Source: Variovorax fucosicus (lineage in GTDB: Bacteria > Pseudomonadota > Gammaproteobacteria > Burkholderiales > Burkholderiaceae_C). Taken from it: a stretch of DNA of 64,000 nucleotides. Under the pieces are notes generated by a model. It made no database searches and had not been told where the DNA came from. It saw only the letters and a list, made by a program, of their open reading frames with translations. The position numbers and the translations under genes are program-made. The stretch spans positions 496,001 to 560,000 of the forward strand of contig NZ_JASZYU010000002.1 in assembly GCF_030316825.1 (NCBI RefSeq), read 5' to 3'. Of this stretch, positions 9,511 through 19,125 are shown one piece after another. Every line of letters starts with the position of its first letter. Position 1 is the first letter of the stretch.

Positions 9511-10245
9511 TCATCCAAGTTCGTTCCGGTAGTGGTGCGTGTCGGTACGGTAGAGGCCGCGTCGCAGTTCCATGGGCGTGTCGTGGTAGGTGTGGGCCAC
9601 GCGCTCGACGCTCAGCAAGGGCGTGGCATTCGTGACTTGCAGCAGTGCCGCCTGCGCCGTATCGGGCAGCACGGCGCGGATCTTTTCCTCGGCCCGCACC
9701 ATGCGCACGCCGAACTCGGTTTCGAACAGCGAATACATCGGGCCGCGCCATCCGGTGAGCCGCTCGGCCGTGAGGCCTTTGAAGGGCGTGCCCGGCAGCC
9801 ACAGGTCTTCCAGGATGGTTGGCACACCGTGGTAGGCGAGCACGCGCCGAACCTGCAGCACCGCGTCGCCGGTGCGCAGCGACAGGGCCCTGGCCACATC
9901 GGCCGCAGCGCGCAGGCGTTTGCAGTCGACGATGGTGCGCTCGGCCGGGCCGTCGCTGTCGAGGTCGCCGCTGTCGGGCACCAGCTTCAGGAAACGGTAT
10001 TGCACATGCTGCTCGGCATGTGTCGCAACGAAGGTGCCCTTGCCCTGGCGCCGCACCACGATGTTTTCGGCGGCCAGTTCGTCGATGGCCTTGCGCACCG
10101 TGCCCTGGCTCACGCGGAAGCGCGCGGCCAGTTCGATCTCGCTGGGGATCGGCTCGCCCGGCTTCCATTCGCCCGCCTGCAGGCTTTGCAGGATCAATGC
10201 CTTGATCTGCTGGTAGAGCGGACTGAACGAGGGTGTCGGCGACAT
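9511..10245 (-). CDS. GntR-family (HutC-type) regulator divergent from mdh
   Basis: A 244-residue regulator with an N-terminal winged helix of the GntR type (about residues 8-75, including PSEIELAARFRVSQGTVRKA) and a C-terminal UTRA ligand domain (about 95-235), ending LRRGLYRTDTHHYRNELG. It lies between the sdh operon, which it precedes on the same strand, and mdh, from which it diverges. This strongly suggests a TCA-cycle regulator. A 12-base palindrome in the shared upstream region is a candidate operator. Ligand unknown. Confidence 0.92.
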   Translation of the reverse strand: MSPTPSFSPLYQQIKALILQSLQAGEWKPGEPIPSEIELAARFRVSQGTVRKAIDELAAENIVVRRQGKGTFVATHAEQHVQYRFLKLVPDSGDLDSDGPAERTIVDCKRLRAAADVARALSLRTGDAVLQVRRVLAYHGVPTILEDLWLPGTPFKGLTAERLTGWRGPMYSLFETEFGVRMVRAEEKIRAVLPDTAQAALLQVTNATPLLSVERVAHTYHDTPMELRRGLYRTDTHHYRNELG

Positions 10246-10287
10246 CGGGGCGTGGGCAGGGTGCTGAGCACTGGGGAATGCCCCCTA

Positions 10288-10306
10288 TCTTATATAAGAC
10301 ATAAGA
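10288..10306. promoter_or_regulatory. Palindromic candidate GntR operator between gntR and mdh
   Basis: TCTTATATAAGA is a perfect 12-base palindrome, followed at once by a further half-site ATAAGA. It lies 43 bases upstream of the GntR gene start in the divergent mdh region, an AT-rich patch in GC-rich DNA. Assignment to the neighbouring GntR regulator is inference from position. Confidence 0.55.
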
Positions 10307-10436
10307 CTTCCGCCATCGAAAGCGCGATTCGGCATAAAATGTCCGCCGGTTTTGCGTGCGGGCCAGCGGCCCGGCAAGGCTCGCGGAGGCCGCGGGCGCG
10401 CACCCACTCTTTTTCATCACCTTCTGGAGTTTCCCC

Positions 10437-11426
10437 ATGAGCAAAAAGCCCGTTCGCGTTGCCGTCACCGGTGCCGCCGGTCAAATCGGTTATGCCCTGC
10501 TGTTCCGCATCGCTTCGGGCGAAATGCTCGGGAAAGACCAGCCGGTCATCCTGCAACTGCTCGAAGTGCCGGTCGAAGGCCCGCAAAAAGCGCTCAAGGG
10601 CGTGATGATGGAGCTCGACGACTGCGCCTTCCCGCTGCTGGTCGGCATGGAAGCGCACAGCGATCCGATGACCGCCTTCAAGGACGTCGACTACGCCCTC
10701 TTGGTCGGTTCGCGTCCGCGTGGCCCGGGCATGGAACGCGCCGAACTGCTGGCCGTCAATGGCGCCATCTTCACGGCGCAGGGCAAGGCCCTCAACGCCG
10801 TTGCCAGCCGCAACGTCAAGGTGCTGGTGGTGGGCAACCCGGCCAACACCAACGCCTACATCGCCATGAAGAGCGCGCCGGATCTGCCGCGCAAGAACTT
10901 CACCGCCATGCTGCGCCTCGACCACAACCGCGCGGCCAGCCAACTCGCAGCCAAGACCGGCAAGGCCGTGGCCGACATCGAGAAGCTCACCGTCTGGGGC
11001 AACCACTCGCCCACGATGTATGCCGACTACCGCTTCGCCACCATCAACGGCGAGAGCGTCGCCAAGATGATCAACGACCAGGAATGGAACGCCAACACCT
11101 TCCTGCCGACCGTCGGCAAGCGCGGCGCCGCGATCATCGAAGCGCGGGGCCTGTCGTCGGCTGCCTCGGCGGCCAACGCCGCCATCGACCACATGCGCGA
11201 CTGGGCCCTCGGCACCAACGGCAAGTGGGTCACGATGGGCATCCCGTCGGACGGCCAGTACGGCATTCCGAAGGACGTGATGTTCGGCTTCCCGGTGACC
11301 TGTGAAGGTGGCGAATACAAGCTCGTCGAAGGCCTCGAGATCGACGCATTCAGCCAGGAACGCATCGACAAGACGCTCAAGGAACTGACCGACGAGCAGG
11401 CCGGCGTGGCCCACCTGATCAAGTAA
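10437..11426 (+). CDS. mdh: Malate dehydrogenase
   Basis: Malate dehydrogenase interconverts malate and oxaloacetate with NAD. The 329-residue protein starts [19 protein letters not shown], the nucleotide-binding glycine loop, and contains [10 protein letters not shown] near residue 130 and the catalytic-His motif [11 protein letters not shown] near residue 187. This is the long Burkholderiales-type MDH. The ATG at 10437 is chosen over a 27-codon extension because the Rossmann fold starts there and a GGAG stands just upstream. It diverges from the GntR gene. Confidence 0.98.
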   Translation: MSKKPVRVAVTGAAGQIGYALLFRIASGEMLGKDQPVILQLLEVPVEGPQKALKGVMMELDDCAFPLLVGMEAHSDPMTAFKDVDYALLVGSRPRGPGMERAELLAVNGAIFTAQGKALNAVASRNVKVLVVGNPANTNAYIAMKSAPDLPRKNFTAMLRLDHNRAASQLAAKTGKAVADIEKLTVWGNHSPTMYADYRFATINGESVAKMINDQEWNANTFLPTVGKRGAAIIEARGLSSAASAANAAIDHMRDWALGTNGKWVTMGIPSDGQYGIPKDVMFGFPVTCEGGEYKLVEGLEIDAFSQERIDKTLKELTDEQAGVAHLIK

Positions 11427-11445
11427 GCACCTCCTGCCGCCGCCG

Positions 11446-12228
11446 ATGCTCGACTGGAACCCTGCGCTCTACTCCCGTTTCGAGGACGAGCGCACCCGCC
11501 CCGCACGCGACCTGCTCGCGCGCGTGGTGCTCGATGCGGCGGCGGTGCAGAACGTGGTCGACCTGGGCTGCGGCCCGGGCAACTCGACCGAACTGCTGGT
11601 CGAGCGCTTCCGCCAGGCGCGCGTCACCGGCACAGACAACTCCGAAGCGATGCTGGCCAGCGCGCGCGAGCGGCTGCCGCAGGCACGCTTCGAACTCAGC
11701 GACATCGCGACCTGGGCGCCGCAAACCGCGCCCGATCTCATTTATGCCAATGCCGCGCTCCAGTGGGTGCCGGCGCACGAGACGCTGCTGCCGCGCCTGC
11801 TGAACGCATTGGCGCCGGGCGGCGTGCTGGCAATCCAGATGCCCGACAACCGCGACGAGCCGACGCATCGCCTGATGCGCGAAGTCGCGGCCGAGGCGCC
11901 CTGGGCCGAGGCGATCGGCGACTTTTCGCGCTTTCGCACCGAACTGCTCGGTCTCGACGGCTACTACAACCTGCTGGCGCCGCTCGCGGCTCATCTCGAC
12001 GTCTGGCGCACCGCCTACCAGCACCCGATGGACACGCCGCGCGCGATCGTCGACTGGGTGCGCGGCACCGGGCTCAAGCCTTTCGTCGATCGACTGCCGG
12101 CCGACCTGCAGGCCAGTTACCTGGCCGAATACGAGCGCCGTGTCGGCATCGCCTATCCCGCGCGCACCGACGGGCGCCGCCTGCTGGCATTCCCGCGCCT
12201 ATTCATCGTGGCGCAGCGCAAGCCATGA
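11446..12228 (+). CDS. tam: Trans-aconitate 2-methyltransferase
   Basis: A 260-residue SAM-dependent methyltransferase with [14 protein letters not shown] (SAM motif I) near residue 38 and [19 protein letters not shown] near residue 103. The opening [19 protein letters not shown] matches the Tam family closely as I remember it. Tam esterifies trans-aconitate, an inhibitory by-product of aconitase. It starts 19 bases after mdh and overlaps the next gene by four bases; acnB follows two genes on, which fits the function. Confidence 0.88.
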   Translation: MLDWNPALYSRFEDERTRPARDLLARVVLDAAAVQNVVDLGCGPGNSTELLVERFRQARVTGTDNSEAMLASARERLPQARFELSDIATWAPQTAPDLIYANAALQWVPAHETLLPRLLNALAPGGVLAIQMPDNRDEPTHRLMREVAAEAPWAEAIGDFSRFRTELLGLDGYYNLLAPLAAHLDVWRTAYQHPMDTPRAIVDWVRGTGLKPFVDRLPADLQASYLAEYERRVGIAYPARTDGRRLLAFPRLFIVAQRKP

Positions 12229-13253
12229 CGAACACCGCCGTGCGCCCTGGTGAAGTGCTGCTCGGCGCGCAGGCCGGTGCCGTGGTGCTGCCGGTGTGCG
12301 ACCACTACAGCGGCGTCGAAGCCCGCATGAAAAAGAGCCTCGCGCTCCAGGCCGAGATGGCGCAGGAGTTCGGCGCCTGCGTGTTCGACGTCACGCTCGA
12401 CTGCGAAGACGGCGCACCGGTCGGCGGCGAGGCCGAGCATGCAGCGCTCGTGACCGAACTCGCGCTCGGCGCCGCGCCGGGCATGCGGGTCGGCGTGCGC
12501 GTGCATCCGGTGGATCACGCGTCTTTCGATGCCGACGTGGCGACCATCGCCGGTGGCGCTGGCCGGCGCCTGAGCCACCTCATGGTGCCCAAGGTCGAGT
12601 CCGCCGCCGATGTGCGGCAGGCGGTGCAGGCGCTCGATGCGGCCGGTGCCGCCAGCTTGCCGCTGCACGTGCTGATCGAGTCGCCGCTCGCGGTGCACCA
12701 CGCCTTCGAGATCGCCGCGCATCCGCGCGTGCAATCGCTCTCCTTCGGCCTCATGGACTTCGTCTCGGCCCACGCCGGCGCGATCCCGGCCGACGGCATG
12801 GGTGCCACGGGCCAGTTCACGCACCCGCTGGTGGTGCGTGCCAAGCTTGAGATCGCCTCGGCCTCGCATGCACACGGCAAGGTGCCTTCGCACTGCGTGG
12901 TCACCGAGTTCAACGACGCCGACGCAATGCGCGCCGCCGCGCGCAAGGCAGCCAGCCAGTTCGGCTACACGCGCATGTGGAGCATCCACCCGAGCCAGAT
13001 CCGGCCCATCCTCGAAGCGTTTGCACCGGACGAGGAACAGATTCATCTTGCTACAAAAATCGTAGCTGCCGCCGCGGAGGCAGATTGGGCTCCGGTGAGT
13101 TTTGATGGCACATTGCACGACCGCGCCAGCTATCGCCACTTCTGGCAACTGCTGGTGCGTGCGCACGCCACCGGGCGCGCGCTCCCGACCGAGGCCTTGG
13201 CCTGGTTCGATACCCCTTTGACCCCCACACATTCCAAGGAAACAAACCCATGA
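12225..13253 (+). CDS. HpcH/HpaI-CitE family CoA ester lyase
   Basis: A 342-residue TIM-barrel lyase of the citrate lyase beta/malyl-CoA lyase group. Features are CDHYSGVEARMKKSLALQ near residue 27, FDVTLDCEDGAPVGGEA with acidic metal ligands near 50, MVPKVESAADV near 122 and SFGLMDFVSAHAGAIPADG near 171. Such enzymes cleave malyl-CoA, citramalyl-CoA or similar esters; the exact substrate cannot be set from sequence. The start ATG overlaps the tam stop (ATGA), so the two are translationally coupled. Confidence 0.85.
   Translation: MTNTAVRPGEVLLGAQAGAVVLPVCDHYSGVEARMKKSLALQAEMAQEFGACVFDVTLDCEDGAPVGGEAEHAALVTELALGAAPGMRVGVRVHPVDHASFDADVATIAGGAGRRLSHLMVPKVESAADVRQAVQALDAAGAASLPLHVLIESPLAVHHAFEIAAHPRVQSLSFGLMDFVSAHAGAIPADGMGATGQFTHPLVVRAKLEIASASHAHGKVPSHCVVTEFNDADAMRAAARKAASQFGYTRMWSIHPSQIRPILEAFAPDEEQIHLATKIVAAAAEADWAPVSFDGTLHDRASYRHFWQLLVRAHATGRALPTEALAWFDTPLTPTHSKETNP
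13050..13066. repeat. Small inverted repeat inside the CoA lyase gene
   Basis: GCTAC and GTAGC flank the seven bases AAAAATC, encoding part of LATKIVAAAA. The shape (GCTAN, A-rich spacer, NTAGC, then TGCC) resembles the short interspersed repeats I remember as abundant in Comamonadaceae genomes. Family membership is from memory only. Confidence 0.4.
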
Positions 13254-13816
13254 AGCAAATCGCCCTGATCGCCGCCGTCGTGCTGGCGCTGCCTTTCGCA
13301 GCAACGGCGCAGACCGCTGCGCCAACCAAGCCGGCCGCCAAGGCCGCCAGCGGCAGCACCGCTGCCAAGCCGCCTGCCAAACGCCAGGTGACGCGCAAGG
13401 CGGCCAAGGCCGTCGAAGAAGTGACGCCCATCAGCGAAGGCCCCGATGCCCCCCTCACTGAAACCGATCTGGCGGTAGCCAAGCGCGTGTCGCTCGGCAA
13501 GGCCCAGTGCGAGCTCGGCGCCGACGTGACGGTGACCGCAGACGAGAAGAAGCCCGGCTTCTTCACGATCTCGACCAAAGGCCAGCGCTATCGCATGCAC
13601 CCGGTCGAAAGCCGTACCGGCGCGATCCGGCTCGAGGATCCGCACGCCGGCGCGATGTGGCTGCAACTGGGCAACAAGTCGATGCTGATGAACCAGAAGC
13701 AGGGCTTGCGCATTGCGGACGAATGCCAGACCGCCGAACAGGTCGCCTTCGCCGAAGAGATGAAAAAGAACCCGCCCAAGAGCCTCTTCGAAGGCGCCGA
13801 CGCGGCCAAGAAGTAA
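13250..13816 (+). CDS. Secreted hypothetical protein between the CoA lyase and acnB
   Basis: A 188-residue protein with a clear signal peptide (MKQIALIAAVVLALPFAATA), then a Lys/Ala/Pro-rich linker to about residue 60, then a compact domain with KAQCELGADVTVTADEKKPG and GAMWLQLGNKSMLMNQKQG, ending near ADEC. The two Cys may pair in the periplasm. I do not recognise a named family; the beta-rich domain faintly recalls the MliC lysozyme-inhibitor fold, but this is weak. Its start overlaps the upstream stop (ATGA), so it is cotranscribed. Confidence 0.75.
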   Translation: MKQIALIAAVVLALPFAATAQTAAPTKPAAKAASGSTAAKPPAKRQVTRKAAKAVEEVTPISEGPDAPLTETDLAVAKRVSLGKAQCELGADVTVTADEKKPGFFTISTKGQRYRMHPVESRTGAIRLEDPHAGAMWLQLGNKSMLMNQKQGLRIADECQTAEQVAFAEEMKKNPPKSLFEGADAAKK

Positions 13817-13888
13817 GTAAACAAGTCAGGGCGCGGCTCTTGCTTGCAGCGGCAGCCGCCCCGTCGTTCAGTTTCTGGAGTAAATAAG

Positions 13889-16474
13889 ATGTTGCAAGCC
13901 TACGTTGACCATGTTGCCGAACGCGCCGCGCTCGGTATCCCGCCGCTCCCGCTCACGGCCAAGCAAACCGCCGAGGTGATCGAGCTCATGAAGAACGCGA
14001 CGTCGAAAGACGGCGAGTTCCTGCTGAACCTGCTCACCTGGCGTGTGCCGGCCGGCGTGGACGATGCGGCCAAGGTCAAGGCCAGCTACCTGGCCGCCGT
14101 GGCGCATGGCACCGAGAAGACCCTGCTGCTCAGCCGCGCCCGCGCGACCGAGCTGCTCGGCACCATGCTCGGCGGCTACAACATCAGCCCGATGGTCGAC
14201 CTGCTCGACGATGCCGAGGTCGGCCCCGTCGCTGCCGAGGGCCTCAAGAAAACCCTGCTGATGTTCGACCAGTTCCACGACGTCAAGGAAAAGGCCGACA
14301 AGGGCAACGCCAACGCGAAAGCCGTGCTGCAGAGCTGGGCCGATGCCGAGTGGTTCACCAGCCGCCCCGAGGTGCCGGAAAGCATTACGGTCAGCATCTT
14401 CAAGGTGGCCGGCGAAATCAACACCGACGACCTGTCGCCCGCACCGGACGCCACCACGCGCCCCGACATCCCGATGCACGCCCTGGCGATGCACAAGAAC
14501 GCGCGTCCCGGCATCGTCCCCGAAGAGGACGGCAAGCGCGGCCCGGTGAAGTTCATCGAAGACCTGCGTGCGCGCGGCCACCTGGTGGCCTACGCGGGCG
14601 ACGTGGTCGGCACGGGTTCGTCGCGCAAGAGCGCCACCAATTCGGTGCTCTGGTTCACCGGCGAAGACATTCCCTACGTGCCCAACAAGCGCTTCGGCGG
14701 CGTCTGCCTCGGCGGCAAGATCGCCCCGATTTTCTACAACACGATGGAAGACTCGGGCGCGCTGCCGATCGAGCTCGACGTGAGCCAGATGGAGATGGGC
14801 GACGTGGTTGAGCTGCGTCCCTACGACGGCAAGGCGCTGAAGGACGGCAAGGTGATTGCCGAATTCCAGGTCAAGAGCGACGTTCTGTTCGACGAAGTGC
14901 GCGCCGGTGGCCGCATTCCGCTGATCATCGGCCGCGGCCTCACGGCCAAGGCGCGTGAAGCGCTGGGCCTGCCGGCTTCGACCCTGTTCCGTCTGCCGGT
15001 CAGCCCGGTCGACACCAAGAAGGGCTACTCGCTCGCCCAGAAGATGGTCGGCCGCGCCTGCGGCCTGCCCGAAGGCACGGGCGTGCGCCCGGGCACTTAC
15101 TGCGAACCCAGGATGACCTCGGTCGGCTCGCAGGACACCACCGGCCCGATGACGCGCGACGAGCTCAAAGACCTGGCCTGCCTCGGCTTCTCGGCCGACC
15201 TGGTCATGCAGTCGTTCTGCCACACCGCGGCCTACCCGAAGAAGGTCGACGTGAAGATGCATCACGAGCTGCCCGACTTCATGGCAACGCGTGGCGGCGT
15301 GTCGCTGCGCCCCGGCGACGGCGTCATTCACTCGTGGCTCAACCGCCTGTTGACGCCTGACACCGTCGGCACCGGCGGCGACAGCCACACGCGCTTCCCG
15401 ATCGGCATCAGCTTCCCGGCCGGTTCCGGCCTGGTGGCTTTCGCGGCCGCAACGGGCGTGATGCCGCTCGACATGCCCGAATCGGTGCTGGTGCGCTTCA
15501 AGGGCAAGATGCAGCCCGGCGTCACGCTGCGCGACCTGGTCAACGCGATTCCGCTCTATGCCATCAAGGCCGGCCTGCTGACGGTCGCCAAGCAGGGCAA
15601 GAAGAACATCTTCTCGGGCCGCATCCTTGAAATCGAAGGCTTGCCGGATCTGAAGGTCGAACAGGCTTTCGAACTCAGCGACGCTTCGGCCGAACGCTCG
15701 GCCGCCGGTTGCACGGTGCACCTGAACAAGGAACCGATCATCGAGTACATCAACAGCAACATCACGCTGATGCGCTGGATGATCGCCGAAGGCTATGCCG
15801 ACGGCCGCACGCTGGCACGCCGCATCGCGGCGCAGGAAGCCTGGCTGAAAGATCCGCAACTGCTCAAGGGCGACGCCGATGCCGACTACGCGGCCGTCAT
15901 CGAAATCGACCTGGCCGACATCCATGAGCCGATCTGCGCGTGCCCGAACGACCCGGACGACGTCAAGACGCTGAGCGACGTGGCCGGCGCCAAGATCGAC
16001 GAGGTGTTCATCGGCTCCTGCATGACCAACATCGGCCATTTCCGCGCGGCGTCTAAGCTGCTCGAAGGCAAGCGCGACATTCCGGTGAAGCTGTGGATCG
16101 CGCCGCCGACGAAGATGGATGCGCAGCAACTCACCGAAGAAGGCCACTACGGCGTGTTCGGCAATGCCGGTGCGCGCACCGAAATGCCGGGCTGCTCGCT
16201 GTGCATGGGCAACCAGGCGCAGGTGCGCGAGGGCGCGACCGTGATGTCGACCAGCACGCGCAACTTTCCCAACCGGCTGGGCAAGAACTCCAATGTGTAC
16301 CTGGGCAGCGCCGAACTGGCCGCGATCTGCTCGCGCCTCGGCCGCATTCCGACCAAAGAGGAGTACATGGCAAGCGTCGGCGTGCTCGATGCCTCGAGCG
16401 CGCAGATCTACCAGTACCTGAACTTCGACAAGATCGACGAATACAAGGACATCGCCGACGGCGTCGCTGCCTGA
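13889..16474 (+). CDS. acnB: Bifunctional aconitate hydratase 2 / 2-methylisocitrate dehydratase
   Basis: AcnB isomerises citrate and isocitrate and can also hydrate 2-methyl-cis-aconitate. The 861 residues start [20 protein letters not shown], the AcnB-specific HEAT-like N-terminal domain, followed by the swivel domain ([17 protein letters not shown] near residue 250). The catalytic domains carry the [4Fe-4S] ligands in [16 protein letters not shown] near 709 and [15 protein letters not shown] near 770. A GGAG sits ten bases before the ATG at 13889. An intrinsic terminator follows. Confidence 0.98.
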   Translation: MLQAYVDHVAERAALGIPPLPLTAKQTAEVIELMKNATSKDGEFLLNLLTWRVPAGVDDAAKVKASYLAAVAHGTEKTLLLSRARATELLGTMLGGYNISPMVDLLDDAEVGPVAAEGLKKTLLMFDQFHDVKEKADKGNANAKAVLQSWADAEWFTSRPEVPESITVSIFKVAGEINTDDLSPAPDATTRPDIPMHALAMHKNARPGIVPEEDGKRGPVKFIEDLRARGHLVAYAGDVVGTGSSRKSATNSVLWFTGEDIPYVPNKRFGGVCLGGKIAPIFYNTMEDSGALPIELDVSQMEMGDVVELRPYDGKALKDGKVIAEFQVKSDVLFDEVRAGGRIPLIIGRGLTAKAREALGLPASTLFRLPVSPVDTKKGYSLAQKMVGRACGLPEGTGVRPGTYCEPRMTSVGSQDTTGPMTRDELKDLACLGFSADLVMQSFCHTAAYPKKVDVKMHHELPDFMATRGGVSLRPGDGVIHSWLNRLLTPDTVGTGGDSHTRFPIGISFPAGSGLVAFAAATGVMPLDMPESVLVRFKGKMQPGVTLRDLVNAIPLYAIKAGLLTVAKQGKKNIFSGRILEIEGLPDLKVEQAFELSDASAERSAAGCTVHLNKEPIIEYINSNITLMRWMIAEGYADGRTLARRIAAQEAWLKDPQLLKGDADADYAAVIEIDLADIHEPICACPNDPDDVKTLSDVAGAKIDEVFIGSCMTNIGHFRAASKLLEGKRDIPVKLWIAPPTKMDAQQLTEEGHYGVFGNAGARTEMPGCSLCMGNQAQVREGATVMSTSTRNFPNRLGKNSNVYLGSAELAAICSRLGRIPTKEEYMASVGVLDASSAQIYQYLNFDKIDEYKDIADGVAA

Positions 16475-16493
16475 TCGATTCCGCCGCTGCAAG

Positions 16494-16517
16494 AAGCCCA
16501 CCTCGGTGGGCTTTTTT
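16494..16517 (+). terminator. Intrinsic terminator shared by acnB and the convergent gene
   Basis: AAGCCCAC pairs with GTGGGCTT around a four-base loop and is followed by a T run on the plus strand. The last base touches the stop of the convergent minus-strand gene. Confidence 0.8.
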
Positions 16518-17377
16518 CATGGTGGTGCGGTGCGCTGCTGCGCATCGGCGCGCTTGAGTGCGAGGTAGGTTTCGCGGTCGACCTCGTGCAGCTGGCGCGG
16601 GTAGCGCTCGATTGCGCTGAACCACGCCTCGCGACGCGCCTCGTCGCTGTTGGCGCTCAGGAAGGCTTCGAGCGTGAGGAAGTAGCGCATCGCATTGCGC
16701 TCGACCAGTCCGCGCGTGCCGGCGATGTAGGCGGGCTGGCCATCCGCCAGCTTGCCGAGTTCGGTGAAGCCGACCTTGCTGCTGCCGAACGTCGCCAGGT
16801 AGGCCTGGACGGCCATCGCCACCATCGTGTTCTGGTCGTACGAATACGAGAAATGCAGAAAACTGCGCTTCGCGTCGAGTTGCGTGGCTTCGAGCAGGAT
16901 GCGGTAGTTGCTGGTGCCGAGCGGGCCCGATTCGGCCCGCAGATGCACCTGCAGGTAGTCGGGGCTCGCCTGCGCCACCCGAAAGACAAACGGCAACTCG
17001 AACGCGTCCTCCACCGGCTTGTCATAGCGGCGAACGATGCGCAAGGTGACCTGGTGTTGACCGCCCGCGCTGGTTGCCTGGCAACGCCGGTTGTTGATGT
17101 GCAGCAGCAAGACGCCACACCAGTGCAACGGGCTGTTGAAGGCCGCGTGAACAGCCTCGAGCGGCTGCTCCACCACCGCGTAGATATCCCCCTGCAAGCC
17201 CTGCGGAAGCTCTGCGGACGTGAGCAACACCGGCCGCTTGAGCGGGCTCTGCGCCAGCTCGGCGCTCTTGCGCGCGTAGGCCGCACGCAACTCCGCGGCC
17301 GAGTGCGGTTCTTCCGCCGCCGTTGCCAGGGAAGCGAGGCATAAGACCCACGGTAGGCACAAGAACTGAAGCTTCAT
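16517..17377 (-). CDS. Secreted hypothetical protein, convergent with acnB
   Basis: A 286-residue protein with a signal peptide ending near LASLATA-AEEP. The body includes QGDIYAVVEQPLEAVHAAF and a single pair of Cys (HWCGVLLLHINNRRCQ, near residues 85-98). The alternating hydrophobic strands and FLHFSYSYDQNTM suggest a lipid- or ligand-binding START/SRPBCC-like fold, which is only an impression. It has no operon partner: the gene upstream on this strand is 58 bases away and of unrelated function. Confidence 0.7.
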   Translation of the reverse strand: MKLQFLCLPWVLCLASLATAAEEPHSAAELRAAYARKSAELAQSPLKRPVLLTSAELPQGLQGDIYAVVEQPLEAVHAAFNSPLHWCGVLLLHINNRRCQATSAGGQHQVTLRIVRRYDKPVEDAFELPFVFRVAQASPDYLQVHLRAESGPLGTSNYRILLEATQLDAKRSFLHFSYSYDQNTMVAMAVQAYLATFGSSKVGFTELGKLADGQPAYIAGTRGLVERNAMRYFLTLEAFLSANSDEARREAWFSAIERYPRQLHEVDRETYLALKRADAQQRTAPP

Positions 17378-17435
17378 GGCGGTGGCGCAGAGACCGGGTA
17401 CGCCAGTATGGCCCTGCTGCCGGTCGGGCGCTCGC

Positions 17436-17954
17436 TCAGGCGACGTTCAGCTTGCGGTGCTCGCCGAGATTTTTCGGCGGCTCGCCGGTGATGGCCGCCT
17501 TGGCCATCTTGAAGAGTTGCACCATCTTGCTGTGGTTCACGTCCCAGAACTCCGCGTTGACGATCTCCACCGCCAGCAGGCCGAGGTTCGGGTCGGTCGC
17601 GCCGGCCGGAAACCAGGCCTTGGCCATGGGCGTGAAGAGCTCCCGCTTTTTGGCCTGATCCTCGACGAAGCCCGCGCGCCCCGCCACCGACACGTAGCTG
17701 TCGTCGTCGGTGTTGGCATAGGCCACGTTCACCACGTTGTCGTCGTTCAGGTGCTGGGCGATCTCGCCGTCCTTGGGCACAAAGAAGTACAGCGTGCCAC
17801 CTTCGTCCATCGACTTGTTCTGCGTGGTCAGCGGATGGCTGTTGAGCAAACCGTCGTGGTGGCGGTGGGTGAACATGCCGAAACGGGTGTCCTTGATGAG
17901 CTCCCAGAGCTTGGCATGGTCGTTGGTCGTGGTGGTTGCAGTGCTGGCGGTCAT
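17436..17954 (-). CDS. Pyridoxamine 5'-phosphate oxidase-like (general stress protein 26) family protein
   Basis: A 172-residue split-barrel flavin-binding protein of the general-stress-protein-26 type: HAKLWELIKDTRFGMFTHRH at the start, GTLYFFVPKDGEIAQHL near residue 50, and SVAGRAGFVEDQAKKRELF then AWFPAGATDPNLGLL after. The family binds FMN, FAD or F420 and its cellular role is usually unknown. I start at 17954, where family similarity begins, rather than 30 codons upstream. Confidence 0.85.
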   Translation of the reverse strand: MTASTATTTTNDHAKLWELIKDTRFGMFTHRHHDGLLNSHPLTTQNKSMDEGGTLYFFVPKDGEIAQHLNDDNVVNVAYANTDDDSYVSVAGRAGFVEDQAKKRELFTPMAKAWFPAGATDPNLGLLAVEIVNAEFWDVNHSKMVQLFKMAKAAITGEPPKNLGEHRKLNVA

Positions 17955-18108
17955 CTGTCGGTCTCCGTGCGGTAGTAGAGGAAAGAAAGTCCTTACCGTA
18001 GTCACCGTACCCACCGGGCGCTGTGCGGGATGGCGCAAGCGCATGTCGTCCAGCGCCGACGCGGCCTGGAAGACGGCGGCCCGCTTCAGCGCTAGCCCGA
18101 CGGCGGGT

Positions 18109-19086
18109 TCAATCGATCTTGACGTTGCCGCTCTTGACGATCGCGCCCCACTTGGGAACTTCCTTTTGCAAGTAGCTGCCGAAATCGGCCGGCTTCATCC
18201 ATTCGGCGGTAAAGCCCTGCGCCGCCAGCTTGTCCTTGATGTCGGGCATGGCCAGCACCTTCTGAAGGTCGGCATTGATCTTGTCGACGATGGGTTTGGG
18301 CGTGGCGGCCGGCGCCATCATCCCGATAAAGGCGACCGCTTCGAAATTGGGGTAACCCTGCTCGGCAACTGTCGGCACGTTCGGCAGCACTTGCGAACGC
18401 TTCTTGCCGGTCACTGCCAGCGCCTTCAGCTTGCCCGAGGTGACGAAGGGCGTGGCCGAAATCATGGTGTCGACCATGTAGGTGGTCTGGCCGCCCATCA
18501 CGTCGGTCAGGCCGGGGCCGCTGCCTTTGTAGGGCACGTGGATCGTCTTGATGCCGGCCGCGGTGTTGAGCATCTCGCCGCCCAGGTGCGTCGACGAGCC
18601 GTTGCCTGACGACGCGAACGACAGCTCGCCCGGCTTGGCCTTGGCCGCGGCCACCAGTTCCTTCAGGCTGTTGGCCGGGAAGTCCGGCCGCGTCACCACT
18701 ACCAGCGGGCCGGTCATGATCATCGATACCGGCGTCAGGTCTTTCAGCAGGTCGTACTTGAGCTGGTCTTTGGGGAAGAGCGTCATGTTGATGGCGTGCG
18801 ACGTTGCGGCGATCAGCAAGGTGTAGCCATCGGCCGGCGCCTTGGCGACGAAGTCCGCGCCGATGTTCGAGCCGCCGCCCGGCTTGTTCTCGACGATGAA
18901 AGACTGCTTCTCCATCTCGCCGAGTTTTTGTGCGACGAGGCGCGCGACGATATCGTTCGGGCCACCGGGCGCGTAAGGCACGATGATCTTGACGGGTTTG
19001 GACGGGTACTTGTCTTGCGCCTGCGCGAGTGGCGCGGTGAAGGCGGCCGCAACGGCCAGGGAAAGTGCGAGGGGCTTGATGAACAT
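18109..19086 (-). CDS. Tripartite tricarboxylate transporter (Bug/TctC) substrate-binding protein
   Basis: A 325-residue periplasmic receptor. A signal peptide (MFIKPLALSLAVAAAF to AQAQ) precedes the Bug-family opening YPSKPVKIIVPYAPGGPND and the conserved VENKPGGGSNIGADFVA near residue 70. Bug proteins capture carboxylates and often act without linked TctA/TctB genes, none of which is present here. GGAGAC stands just before the ATG at 19086; an ATG four codons upstream is the alternative. It is last in the CoA-transferase cluster, 39 bases after the aldolase gene. Confidence 0.92.
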   Translation of the reverse strand: MFIKPLALSLAVAAAFTAPLAQAQDKYPSKPVKIIVPYAPGGPNDIVARLVAQKLGEMEKQSFIVENKPGGGSNIGADFVAKAPADGYTLLIAATSHAINMTLFPKDQLKYDLLKDLTPVSMIMTGPLVVVTRPDFPANSLKELVAAAKAKPGELSFASSGNGSSTHLGGEMLNTAAGIKTIHVPYKGSGPGLTDVMGGQTTYMVDTMISATPFVTSGKLKALAVTGKKRSQVLPNVPTVAEQGYPNFEAVAFIGMMAPAATPKPIVDKINADLQKVLAMPDIKDKLAAQGFTAEWMKPADFGSYLQKEVPKWGAIVKSGNVKID

Positions 19087-19125
19087 GGTTGTCTCCATTG
19101 ATTGAATCGGGGGCGGCGCTGTGGC

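Noticed and set aside
13868..16501. 877-codon minus-strand open frame opposite acnB
   Set aside because: Shadow frame in GC-rich DNA. The plus strand encodes a full AcnB with all cluster motifs, and the antisense product has no recognisable domain.
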